A DNA stretch of 64,000 nt from Casuarius casuarius (taxonomy: Eukaryota; Chordata; Aves; Casuariiformes; Casuariidae). The position numbers and the translations under genes were made by a program. Below are positions 15,201 to 27,800 of this stretch, piece by piece (the first letter of the stretch is position 1; each line of letters opens with the position of its first letter). The stretch lies in assembly GCA_003342895.1 (NCBI GenBank), contig PTFA01000313.1, positions 248,001 to 312,000 of the forward strand, read 5' to 3'. Under the pieces are notes generated by a model, which had not been told where the DNA came from, ran no database searches, and was given only the letters and a program-made list of their open reading frames with translations.

Positions 15201-18200
15201 CTAGAACACAAAACAGAGTAGCCTGCCTCAATTTCACAGGCCATTGAGAAAACACAGCCTTGTAATTGTACCTCTGTGGGAACAACTCTGCGTTATCACC
15301 TTTCTCTGAATAAGAGTTATTTCTTGAACACAAAAGATTGAGAATGCTACCCGAACTTACTGTGAGCTTCTAGGTTGCTAGTTTTCATCTTAAGGGGATA
15401 AAAATACATAAAATAAAAAATATACTGCATATGGATGACTGATTTAAATGTCCCTATTAGGTGTTTATGAAAGGAAAAAAAACAAACAGAAAAAGGAAAG
15501 AAGAAGAAAAGAAAGACAGACAACCTTAGCATATAGGCATAACTATTTCCTCCACAGCTCATACCTGATCCCCTAAGGATGCACTTATACTTACATTTCA
15601 TTTCATGATATTGCTCAGGGACCCCAGAGAAGATTCAGATTTCACAGTCCTGCATAGCCGCATCTCAGAAATGAATAAACTTTAACAAAAAGAAACTTCA
15701 CTACTAAGGCACTAAGTGATCTAGCCCATACTTCCTCAACAATGTAATTTTGATGCAATTTAAACCTTTTTTTCCCTCTTTTTCATACAAATAGCTTTTG
15801 CTCCTCCTCTACAAAACCTAATATCCATCACATACTTTCACAATTAATAAAAGCTTTTATCACTACATTTATTCATTTTTTTTCTGAACACTCTGCAAGT
15901 CGTTACATAGGTACAACCTTTTACAGTAGCGAATCACGTTAAAATGCCTTTGCAGCAACACTACACATTCTTTCCCAAAGGTATTTGGTGAACACAGACT
16001 ATAAACTTGACACTTCTTTACTGAACAGCTTCCATATTACTTATGCTTTTGAGGATGAAAACAAATCAAAAAGAAAAAAAAATAAGTGAAGATGATCAAG
16101 GTTCCAACAAGTATTCTTTGCTGGGCACATTTATTTTACTCTAGAAGTTTGATGCTGCTTAGCCATTCTAGTTGGCCCCACTAATTTTGAAGGGACTTTT
16201 TCACATACAAGATTCAAAACCAGTCTGACAGTGCATGCTGCAGCATGAACTCTAGTTCTTCCAAAGACGTCCTCGCCTCCCAGCATATGGGACCTACTCA
16301 GGCTGATTAAGCAAGCACCGCTTTCCTTGAGAAGTGGGATGAAGAGTTTCAGCTGTCTCTAGTATTTCTTCCAACTCTGGAAGACAACGCAAACAGTACA
16401 TGTTTAATGTTCAGCAAAGGCCAGAATGTTCCTTATATATCCAGCCTTATAAATCTGTTAAGGCTGGATGCTACAAATGCCACGTAAAACATGCTTTAAC
16501 ATACGAAGAGGCTGACCAGCTACTTACTTACCAATAGAAATATGCAACACAACCTGGTTTAAGATGAAATGTTACAGAAAGGTTTAGCACCCACCTGTTT
16601 ATGCACGTACCCAAAGCTTTGGAAGGCCTACTTAAGGCCACCACAGGGGTAGCTGCAAGGTAACACACTTTTCCAACTTTGCTTAATGATGACAAATGTA
16701 ACTACGACTAAAAGAATTTCACTACTGGCTACAAGGAAAACATTTTCTTGAATTTATCACCACATTGTCAGTTGTACAGAACGTTTTACAGGAAAAACAG
16801 TACTGCAAAAAGCTCCTTTGTTTCCTGACAATCGCCTTTTTTACATAGTGCTACAAGACTGCCGGAAACAATAAAAATATTAAAAGAAAAATACTTTAAC
16901 AATGCTTAGAGATGAAAAATTACTTAAGTTAGTACTCTGAAGTTGAAATAAATACACGCTCTCTATTCACTCATTCTTTAGTATTTATTAGGCCCTCTGT
17001 TTTTCTACTTTTACTCTACATTTATGTAATTCTCATAATCTCACTGCCTAAAGGTCAGATCTTTGGAATATAAACCATTATCGCAACTAAAATAAAAGAA
17101 ATTCAACAAAAGAAAACTTCTTGTAACTGTTTCTGATTCACTGTTAGGAATATTCCAACGCTATGGGTTTAACTAACTTACTAAGGCCAAAAAGACTTGC
17201 AAAGCTCAGGACTTTTATCCTTTACTGTCTGAGAGTAAAATGCTGTATTTATCCTTTACATCATTAACTGAATGATATATGAACTTCAATATTACTCTGT
17301 AAGGCAGTAAGGTGCCACACATACAAATTGGATCTCAAGCAGACAGACAAAACCCTAAAAAGATGTGGAACAAAAGTATGCAAAAGGTAATGCAAAAAGT
17401 TGTGGGAGGAAAAGTAGTATAGCTTCCTGCAGAAGCAGTTTTGAAAAAAGAATAGACAGGCTTTATGATTATTAACTTAAAACATAGCTTAAAACTCAGA
17501 TTTTTTTTTGTCAGTGAAAATATATATTCAAATATCATTAAATTTTTTTGAAATTTTCAAAGGTGTTTAAAATCAGTTTCAGAAAAAACACCAAAAACCA
17601 CATTCAAAAAAACGTTTTGTACAAATAAGTGAATATACTACATCAAAATTTTTCCATTTTCAAGTCATATGGCTCACTTTTTTTTTTGTTCTTACTTTGT
17701 AATTTGGGGGGTAGGGGGTCATTCTCCTCCCTAGCCTTCCGCAGATAAAGAAAAACCTCTCTTTATCATCATCATGGACTTAAGTCATATTTAGTAACTG
17801 TTAGAGATGTAAGTTATGTTGCCCAGTAGTGATTCTTCAGTAACAACTGAACTGTGCACGTTAAATGATTTTCAGCATTCATTTTCTGGAGTGACCCGGT
17901 CTTTATTGATTACATTCAGATAAACTGCACAAAAGACTCCACATCCTGTATTTTCTACCTCTAGCACCACGAGAATAAATAAATCTGCTATTTGAACAGC
18001 AGCTTCAGAAGCTGATACAGCAGTATGCTTATGTACAGATAGCATGATTATTTTTCCTGTAATAGCCATTTATTAAAAAGGATGTAATGAATTTTAAAGA
18101 AAATCCAGATAAGCTCATTTGAACTACTTAAACAGCCAGTAAAGAAGCATTTGTGTAGAAATTTTAAATATTGCAATTCAAATGAAGGAGCTGCCGATAA

Positions 18201-20350
18201 CAGGTCGGTTTCATGAACAGATGTAGGCAAGTATAAACATCTATTCCAAACACATAAAAACACTAGCCTTGTATCTGTCTGCCAATTTTTATTTCTTAAA
18301 ACTTCCCCATCTCCTTTAACAGAGGAGGAGATTGCATCACCAGTACCACAACCATCTGACCCAAACTTTCCTCCAATGCTTCATTTCTACTTAATTTAAA
18401 CCCTTCTGGTGCAAGCCCCTTCTGACCGACTTCCTGAAGCAAGCATATAACGAGTCTACTGGTACGTCTTATTTCTTCCTTCTCTCCCTCTTAACCAGAA
18501 ACAGACTACTGTGTTCTTCCATCTTTAACTGCTCAATTATTCATTCATGAAGCAAAACACCGTTGAATATGCAAACATATTTATGGTGTTGTATTCAAAA
18601 ATTTTAGGGTAGCGTTTTCTGTTTTGTAAACAAAGGAGGCTAAAAAAGGATTATTAAGTTTTCACGCACTGAAGTTCTTAATCAAAGCGTGAACATGACA
18701 TCACTGTAAAAGTGCCATTTATGTTTCATTAATTAGTCAGCTCAATACAGTTATTTTTAACATAAGTAACTGAACAGCTTAGGGAACGAGAGGTAGAAGA
18801 CAACATCCTAGACATCTTAGGACAACTCCATGCTTCTTAACTCCTCCAGGAAAGGCTACCAGGCTCCTATCGCATATATTTTCAAAGTGTGAAGTTGTTG
18901 GATTGTTATTTTCAGTACTTACTGTATTACCATTTAAATTACAGCTTTGGTTATTCACATAACTTTCATTAGCTGGTTTGAAAAAAAACCAAACAACTAG
19001 CTAACAAACATTTTTTCTCCCCTGCCCCCAAAGAGTATCATTATACCACACTGATGGCTTCACTCACTTGAATCTAAACGGAGGAGACAAACAGGATTAA
19101 GACTAATCTAAACCTTGACTATTAATAAAGACAAGCATTCTGCATTACATTTAACACTGGTAGACAGAACACAACACAGCAAGATCACACTGAAACTCTT
19201 CACTAAGATTTTATGTTAAACTTTTAGTAAGTGGAAGACACACTGCCCTCTTTTGGGCAACACCAAAAAAACAACCGTATGGCACAATTCTTTGCAGAAA
19301 CCGAACTTATTGTTTATTCTCAACGTGGCCAAATTTCAGTTTCAACATCTATTCCGCACGTATGTTTATACCAGCGGAAAGCACAGCTCTTGAAATAAGC
19401 CAGAATGGAAACCCTTCACTATTCCATATACAGCAAAAATACAACCTCTTGAAACTAGAAGATGGAATAAGGCCCAAAGCTATTTTTGTTTTTTGGACAC
19501 CTTTAGCTTGGTAATTCCTCAGCTTCATGTACAGATTTACATCCATGCAACACTGTCCTCAAAGCAGGCAACATACACATACCACCCTTAAAACCAAGGC
19601 ACACACTATGAATATATATTTTAAGTACTTGGTGAACGTGATGAAAATGGTCCAAAACTATCATTGGGACTTCAGCCAGAAAAAAATATTCTACAATACT
19701 ATATAAAATACACTAGTTTTGATTTATTCTACTTCTGCATTAAACACACCAATTAAAAAAAGAAAAAAAGAACAAACATTTTTCACTCAAATGTCGAACT
19801 AACAAATTCAATTAAAACTTGCTCTTGACCGTGCCATTTCAAAGTCTGCTCTATTTTTCATTCCACAAATCCACAAAGTTATAAATTATAAATTAGTAGG
19901 TTTGTTTCAAACACACACACACACAAAAACAACCAACCAAAAACACTCAAAATTGACAGTTGCAGAACTACTTTTTTGGTTTCTTTAGGAAAATTCCTTT
20001 TCCTCTCTTACGTGCACAAGCACACACACAAAAGGAGAACAGAATGAGTTCACTAGATTTTAAGGAGACATCTATTATGGAATAGCAATATTTAGTTGTA
20101 GAAAGTATCAAAATTCTTCAAGGATGCCATGGTACATAAGGAATCATCGCATCACCATTTAAAGACAAACTTTTTCAATGGGATGAAATGGAGCTGAGAG
20201 CACAGTTTACAGGGAAAGAATCTTTCCTCCAAACATCACCACTGCAGTGAATTACTAGAGCAGGAAACTCATACACACAGCTGATGTTCTCATTCATAGC
20301 TAGCCGTATCAATTTTGTACTAAACAGAGATGTGGATCTCATGTGCTTTT
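9061..20350 (-). CDS. candidate unrecognised multi-exon gene, 3' portion
   Basis: I do not recognise this protein. Read on the minus strand, exon candidates join in frame: 20240-20350, 18128-18190, 17959-18056, 15361-15388, 14065-14196, 10986-11287 and 9061-9267, which ends in TAA. Entry/exit phases are 1-1, 1-1, 1-0, 0-1, 1-1, 1-0 and 0-stop, so every junction keeps the frame. Best sites: the acceptor at 14196 behind a long pyrimidine tract, the GTAAGT donors after 15361 and 10986, and the acceptor at 9267 (CTCCTGCCTTAAG). The visible product is about 312 residues, rich in Leu/Val/Ser and predicted helical, resembling a helical-repeat protein, with a very basic C-terminus (LPKRKGLQK). An AATAAA lies about 140 bases past the stop. 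The 5' end is not found. The first three exons are weaker (71-base intron; donors GTGATG, GTAGTT, GTAGAA). The exon at 11287 could instead start at 11312. It could be a real annotated gene, a lineage-specific gene, or chance open frames. Confidence 0.5.
10986..11287 (-). CDS. long coding-like exon of the unrecognised gene
   Basis: This is the longest coding-like block in the left 21 kb: 100 codons open from an acceptor (CCAAACCTCTTAG) to a CTT|GTAAGT donor. A second acceptor 25 bases upstream (exon start 11312) would give 109 codons in phase 0. The peptide starts VCLKRVRVGQDHENISEF, runs through an acidic stretch (ILPEEVAMD) into alternating hydrophobic segments, and ends GILVVMKAL. Joined in frame to the exon at 9267 it continues EELAGLVYMMTLELKLLEAF, an uninterrupted helix-forming pattern across the junction, which is what a real splice would give. 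No catalytic motif is visible. Confidence 0.5.
13453..13492. repeat. poly-A plus (CT)n simple repeat
   Basis: An A18 run (13453-13470) followed after GTAAA by CT dinucleotides (13476-13492). It lies in an intron of the unrecognised gene model. Confidence 0.9.
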
Positions 20351-21832
20351 CTAAAACAGATCTTACCCTTCCAGCCACAGCAATGACTCAAATGGATCCT
20401 TTCAGAGGTAGAAGAGTACAGTTTCTGTTTTACTTCTTCAGCAAAATTTTATCCTGTTGATACATATGCACACCAAATTATGGAGCAGCAATAGGTAACA
20501 GTTTATTTCATTCTGGAGTCTCTAAAAATTCTCTAAATATGGTATTATACTACACTTATATAATACATATAAATGAGATGCTGCATATGCACAATACTAT
20601 CCTTATATATATCTGTACCCATATAGGACACTTCTAAAATTTATATATATATATATTTTCATATAGTACACTTAAAATTTATATATATTCATACACACAC
20701 AAACACAATGCATATATATCATACATACGATATGATCCTTACCGAGAAAGTCTGCTTATCTATCCTCCAAATCTGTGTGGCGCTTGGGATAAAGCAGGCT
20801 GCCACGTGAGCTCCCTCCACACCTGCATGTTCCCTTTGGCCCGCGGGGGACAGGTCAGTCAGACAGACAGTTATTACCACCTCTCTGCACACTAAACACT
20901 GCTTTCAGTTACCTCAACATTAAGCTAGAAGCAATGTTATCACCAAGTAAGAATAATAATTAAAATGCTAATCTATACACAGGAGAGAGTGTGAATCACT
21001 GTCAAATCTTCCCCCCCCCCCCTTCAACTGTGAAATTCAAGACTCCAATGTGTTTTTTTTCTTAAACTTCCTCTTACCTCCCAAGGTTAATTAAAACATA
21101 CTGTTTTAAAAAGTTAACTTTAGCATACTATCAAAGAGATACTACATTATATCCAAGAAAATTAACTCTCCAAAACAATGGTGTACGTTCTTTCTAAACC
21201 AAATTTACAACATATATACTCAAAAAGTCAAAAGGCTGATGACCTCCTATACATATCCTAATCATCTTATCAATAATAAAATACTACATGAAGAATGTTT
21301 GCCAAAATAAAAATGGGAATATTTATTATCTCTTCTACTAAAGCAATGCAGATCTTTTGAGATTATACATCGGTCTTTGCAAATGTTTCTACAGCTAAAT
21401 TCACACTTTTCAGCTCTGTAAAAAATTAGAAACAAACTCGATAGAAACAAAGACACAGGGTATGTCACTGAACAGTCAGATAGTATTATAATTGTTAATA
21501 GGGATGAGCAAAGAAAGCTCATGAGTATATTGAAGTTACGGCATTTTCTGCATCATCATCATATATTTGAGTGGGACAAAATGTTTTAACAATTTCCTCA
21601 GGAAGAGGATAGAAGGCATAGGTACATTTTCAGATCTATTTCCCAAGCTTTCAGAAGTCTGATAGACCGTTAAATACTGAATTTGATCAAGAGAATCTAA
21701 ACATTACTTAGTAGTACTACATGCACATGATGCAGGGGAAGAAAAAAAAATTTAGACCCGTGCATACAGTACAAGACAAACTGTTACAATTGTCAAACGT
21801 GCGCTGGACAAAATTTAAAGTTTATGAAAAGT
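20351..21832. other. interval between the unrecognised gene and UCHL5
   Basis: Mostly AT-rich, with a TA-rich microsatellite (20641-20697) and a C run at about 21011-21022. One further coding-like patch lies on the minus strand at about 20743-20833. It is open in a single frame, contains the peptide VAACFIPSATQIWRI, and ends at a TCG|GTAAGG donor. Its exit phase (0) does not match the next candidate exon at 20350, so it was left out of the model. The 5' end of the unrecognised gene, if real, should lie here or further right inside UCHL5. Confidence 0.4.
20641..20697. repeat. TA-rich microsatellite
   Basis: Alternating AT dinucleotides with interruptions, followed by a short CA tract at about 20693-20706. 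Confidence 0.8.
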
Positions 21833-21838
21833 TTTATT
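21833..21838 (-). terminator. UCHL5 polyadenylation signal AATAAA
   Basis: AATAAA on the minus strand, 59 bases beyond the UCHL5 stop codon (TGA at 21899-21897). It would give a very short 3' UTR. Longer transcripts using further signals downstream cannot be excluded. Confidence 0.55.
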
Positions 21839-21896
21839 TGCTGTCATGAAAATAGTTTCAGAAGCACATAGTTGTACGCATTTTTCAAAGTCATCT

Positions 21897-24800
21897 TCAC
21901 TTGGCCTCCTGAACTTTCTTGGCATTCTGTTTTTCTTTTGCCTAGAAAGCAGAAAAAGATGATGTTAAACTCTGATAAGATAATAATCCATACTTTTTCC
22001 AGCTCTATTATAACCTATTATAATATTCCAAGCTCTATAATAACCAGCTCTATTAGCATGCAAACAAATTAAAAATCCAAACAAAGCAGGAAAATCTTAA
22101 AAGTTGAATTCAAAACTTAAAAAAAAAAAAAAAAAAAAAATTAAAAAGTAGTTTACATTTTTTGGAACAAGTTTAAGCCAATGTATTTCTTCTAGACCTG
22201 TACATGCACAGAGAGAAGCACAAACTCTCTACTGAAAGAGTTTGTCTTTGTCTTCTTTATCTCCCAGACAATTTATTCAAATAGTATAAATCTAGATATT
22301 TCCAAAACAGCTACTCTTATAAACTAGTAGCCTACAAGCCTACTCTCATACATAAATTCAGCAAAATAAGCTCATTAAACTATATACAGCTCTTTTTTCA
22401 ATGCGAGTTCAAAATTAGAGAACCCATCTACCGCACATGGTACACATGCAAGCCAGCACTACAACGTTACTACAATTGAAGTATTTCAGTACCTATACAG
22501 TTTAATATCCTTGACAAGGTCACGGGAGATATGTTACATAATTAAACAAACATGTCTTAATTTAAAACTTAATAGAAAAATCAGTGTTAATAGCCAGGCA
22601 CCATATAAAGGCAAAAACAGTGAGCCAGTACACCAGCATCAGGAAAGAGAAAATGGAGAGCTAAATTTCTTCAAGCAGTTTAAACTACCAAAAGTTCTGT
22701 GCAAAGGTTGCCATCTAGTGTTGACAGATAGATCAACAGAACTGAGTATTAAGATTCCAGGCAAGAGCGAACAGTCTTGTATAGAGACATGATTTAGGCT
22801 TCTCCACACTGAAAAATTAAAATTTCTACTAGAATTATGATGTATAACTCCAGTTAGCATGTGGTAGAGTTCCCAGTGCCATTCTGACATCCTTTTTGGA
22901 GTTGAAGACTAAAGGTACACATATTCATATGCTTTGTGTTGTACCATCTTATGTCCTGTAACATGATCATCTAGCTGATACTGGGTTGCCGCTGGATGTA
23001 TTACCATTAAAAGGCTTTGTTTAGGTTATCAAAGGGGAGATACAGTTTGCCTTTGTACAGAAAAGCAAAGTTGGTGGCTCCCTCTGTCCCCCCATCTCAG
23101 TTAGAATTGCAAGACACTATCGCATAAACCAGCAATACAGCTGAACGTAGAAATTTTAAAAAAACAACCCATGCCATGCATGCTTCCTAGGTATTTGACT
23201 ATAGTATTAATTTTAAGTAGAAGGCATGAAAAATTATAGTAGTGTACTGTTTCTAAAAAGTCATCCAAAAATACTCACTTTTTCTACTAGTGGTATTAAC
23301 TGCTGGTGTTCTGCTAGAGTCTTTAATAATTCCATGATGAAAGGCAGGTAGTTATGTTTTCTTCTAATATTTTCAATCTAAAAATATTAAAGCAGTAACA
23401 AAATTATTATATGACTAAAAGGGGATTTTTTCTTTCCAAAAATTGGTTCTTTTCAAGTATCAGCCAGTAAAAAATAAAGTCCAAGTAATAAAATTCTGAA
23501 CACACCACATAAGAAAGTACATGCCAGATGAATTTACTGCATAAGGGACAGACTGTCCCTATGGTCTTTTGCCATATTAGCCAAAAACCCTCAGGAATTA
23601 AGTAGGTTCTATGGTTTAAGTTACTGACAAGTATTGCCATCTGACAAGTATTGCCATCTGAACTTTTTACTTCCTGTTTAACTTGTGATTTATCATCTTA
23701 TGTATTTTTTATACTCCCTAGCAAGTCATGGCCTGAACCTTGGTTGAATGCTTAAACACCTTAGCAATGCAAAAACATTATATTCATTATGCTGAATAAT
23801 TTGCAGCTGCTACAATGGTCCAACACTTCAGAAAAGTAGGAAGTTCTGCTTATTTTTTTAACTGGGAGGAATGACCTCCCTAGACTCAAAGGGGAGATCC
23901 TGCCGGGGGGGGGGGGGGGGAAGGACCTTAGGACCTTTGTGCAGTGTTTCCACAGTTTTTCCACATCTAATTAATAATTCTAAGTGTTTTGCCCCACCAA
24001 TTTCATTTGTTTGCTTACTTGCACACTTGGTAAACTTCATGCTTTTTTTTTTTTTTTCCCCTCAATTTTTTGGTATAATTTCTTCAATTACATCATGATC
24101 AAATGGAATAGAGACTGCGAAACAGATAACCATGCCACTTTACAACTTTGAGGAGGCACTTAACACATGTCCTGTAGAAACTGATTCGAAATTATCATTA
24201 GAATTACTGAAATATTGCTCTTGTACCTTCGAGAAATTAGTGAAATAAAGTTTCTGGAAAAAAAAAAAATTCTATACCCTTTGATATATACATCCTTATC
24301 AAAGTTGATACAGTTCCTTTGAAGGTAACTTATTTTAAAGCTATTAATTTTGTAATTATCTAGGCACTTTCTATCCAAAAAAAGTTATGAGAGTAAAGAA
24401 GGAAAACAAAACAAAACAAAAAAAACAAAAAAAAACCCTCCACACAGAATTTGGTTACCTGGATTTATTTCCTCAAAACATTCCCTGAAAAGTATTTTGG
24501 AATTATTAAAAAAAAAGTTGTAACTTATGATCTCAGAGAAACTTTCCCTTATCTCATTTTCATTAATACCATTTATCCTTTAATTATCCTTCTTATCAAC
24601 TGATGCATCAACATTCTTCACTAACGGTAAGGAGGGCTGTAAGAGCTAACAAATGCTCTGTGGAAAAAGACAAGGCTAACACTTCAAAGTCCTAGTAAAA
24701 ATGGAAAAAAAAAATCCTATCAAGCAGCCACTGTTACAGATAGTAGTGTAATTAGTGATTCTAGCTGTAATATGCTGATCAGCCTTCTGGAGCACATAAA

Positions 24801-27800
24801 GCAATTCCCTTGCAGGAGTTTCAGAATTCATTGTGCTTAATAAATAAAGCAATCTTTTTAAGTGAGAAAAATATAAAGAAAGTACCAAACAAAGGGAGCT
24901 ACAGTGAACATCACAAACTGATTTGCAGGCTCTGTGCTAAAAGGAAGCAAGCTGGTAAGCAAGCTGTGAATTCAGGAATAGCATGCCAATTTACATAAAA
25001 TACCTATCACACGGTTCTTTCTTGTACCTATCCAATTCCTTCAGATTAATTGCAATAGCCTCCCACGGACATGAAAGCTGGCTTTTTCTTATGATTTTTT
25101 TCAATAGTTTGACCAGACAAAGGCTACATACCTTGTATCTTTTTAATTTTTGGTTCTCTTCTTCAATTAGCATCTGGTATTTTGCAACTTCTGACTGTAT
25201 AGAACTTAACATATTACTACTCTGGTCTGTATCCATAGGTTCCTCCTTCCACAAAAAGAGAAAAAGTTAAATGGATGATGAAGTTACAGCATGCCTCTTA
25301 AAGGAAAGAAAAGTCTTGTCTTTATGATATTTCTATTTCTATACATAAACAGTCAGTTTTGCTTACAGTTACAGGAGCATTCTAGGAATTTCTGTAGCTA
25401 ATAAGTATTTTAGCTCAAGTACTAGAAAAAAGAATAGTTGCGCTACTGTGGCATATTAACCAGAACAGAGAGCCACAGTGATGTGGTCATACTGCACCTA
25501 GGGTCTGAATTAGCTCACTCAGAACTAACCAGAGCTGCCACAAGTATCTCCACACAGCACTGCACTGTGCTCGACAGGCATCTTATCCTTTCCCTGCTTT
25601 TCTTGGTTAATGCTCCTTTTGGAGCAAGGGAAGAAGGAAGGGCAGAGGAGGGGAATAATAAAGTGAAGACACAGAACTATTATCAAACAGCTCCAGTAAC
25701 TTAAATACCCTGACCTACCTCTGCAAGCTGCCGCTGTAACTCTGCAATCCTCTGCTCATATATCATTTTTCTGTCAGATACAATGGCCATCAAGTTAAAT
25801 CTTATCTCCCCTTCGCTGTATCTAAATGAGAGGAGCAAGAAGTTTTCAGAATTAGTCTTTTTACATGCCAACTCAAAAACCTCCACCAGGGTTTCTTTCA
25901 TTATAAGGGAATGCATTTTGCATGGAAAAAAAACCAAAACAAACCAAACAGAGCTATGAAATTAAGTTGCGCTGCAGATCTAATCCTATCATGAAATAAA
26001 CTTGTATCTTGGATCAGCACTACCCAAACTGTAACTTCCAGTAACCTGCTCTCCCAAGATGTTACAATATTCCTGTCTGGGTCACGAGAAACAAAAATTT
26101 GAAACTGTAACTAAAAGACAAAACCATATATGATAGGGCTGACAACATTACTTGCATAGGACTGCTGCCCACTATATATATAATTTTTAAACTTTCTCAT
26201 CATTGTTACTTCTTGTCAGTAAATGCTTGAGATCTCTTTTCCATAAAACATGAAAAATAAGTTGAACAATTAGATTTGTAGTCCTTTCAGAGTTTAAATT
26301 CTCCAAATGTGATCCGACAGTAAATGTTTTCTTTATCAAATACCACTGTACAAGTAAAAGACTCTTTGAAAATTATTTCCTAAAAGTAGCGCAAAGCCAA
26401 CATTTCATTTCTAAGATGTTTTGGAGGCTGCAGTTTGGGGTCAGAGTTGAGATGCTGGAGGCTGCAGTTTGGGGTCAGAGTTGAGATGCTGGAAGACTTC
26501 TATAGTATGTTTTTCTAGCCTAAATTTCCAAAGCAAGCGACAAGCTACTTAAGGAAGACCTGCTTTCTATAAATACCTTTTGTAATGTTGGATTATCTGG
26601 TATTTTGAGTTAGAGGTAACACCCAAATGCTATCCACAGTAATAACACACTTAGTTTTCACTCAAAAGATCCACAGCTGTCTAACACAGAGTTAAGCCTT
26701 GTTCTTCCTTTGTCAAGAGTACTAGCAGGATCTCTTCACAACACAGATACTTACTTTCATTAAATAACATATTTCATGTAGTCACATATTAATATATACA
26801 TAAAATGATGCATAAGCCTAATTTCTTAGAAATTCAGGTGAAAGCCTTTAATTGAAGGATGTTAAGAATAAGGAATTTTTCTACACATATAAGGTGCTAT
26901 ATTTTAAAAGCATCATGACCATTTACTTTTGTATACGTTTCTCTATGACAGGCCGCACAGCACTTATCCAGTCATCTTGATTGCATGCACCTAGAAAAGA
27001 CACAAAGGAAGAAAAAACTAAACTTCTTTGCAAAGTTTATCGCAAATTCAAGATTTACATAATTCAGGCTTATGCATCACCGTCAGACAGAATATGTAAC
27101 AAATTTTTCGTAGGCAACTGCAGTCTCAAAATATTCAGGGTATCTTTTCAGGAGGAGGATGACACATTTTTGAATAATAATTTAGGTAATGTACTGGCCA
27201 AACAAATGGAGAACTACTAAATTTTAAGGGCAAAAGCATTTAACATTTATTCCGTTGATGACAAAAAATAACAGAAAAATTGTAAATTATGTATGATTTT
27301 TGTATGATACAAAAGACTAACTGGTATGACAAATTAAGAAAAAGTCAGGCTGATACACAATTCTCCCTCTTCCACAATACTTTATTCTGTTATACATTTA
27401 AGCAAAGTTTTCATGTTTTAACAATGCTCAACACTTGCACAGCTCTTTAAAGAAAAAATGGTTGCACATAATTAATTACCTCTTACTTATGTGAAGTACA
27501 ATGCAAAGATACTAAGACAGAGATTAAATCTCATTTTAAGGCCAGAACAATCAGGCAGTTTCAGAACAACATCCCATCCTGAAAACTTCACACATTTAGA
27601 ATATCCTAACTGCTGGCAATCTCAGGTCAGCCCTCTTGACTTTAGCAGGCTAAATAGACATCTTCGTTTTCTGTCATCATTAATTATTCCACAGGATTTC
27701 TCCCAAGTAAGCTTTGATTTAAAGGAATTGTTAAAATAAAAGATGTTTAGAAAGATGTAAAATATTACCTAAATCAATTGGTCCTTCCCTTAATCCATCT

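Noticed and set aside
15115..15333. Possible extra minus-strand exon of the unrecognised gene near 15.2 kb
   Set aside because: A decent acceptor is present, but two frames look equally coding-like and no adequate donor precedes the stop, so it was not added to the model.
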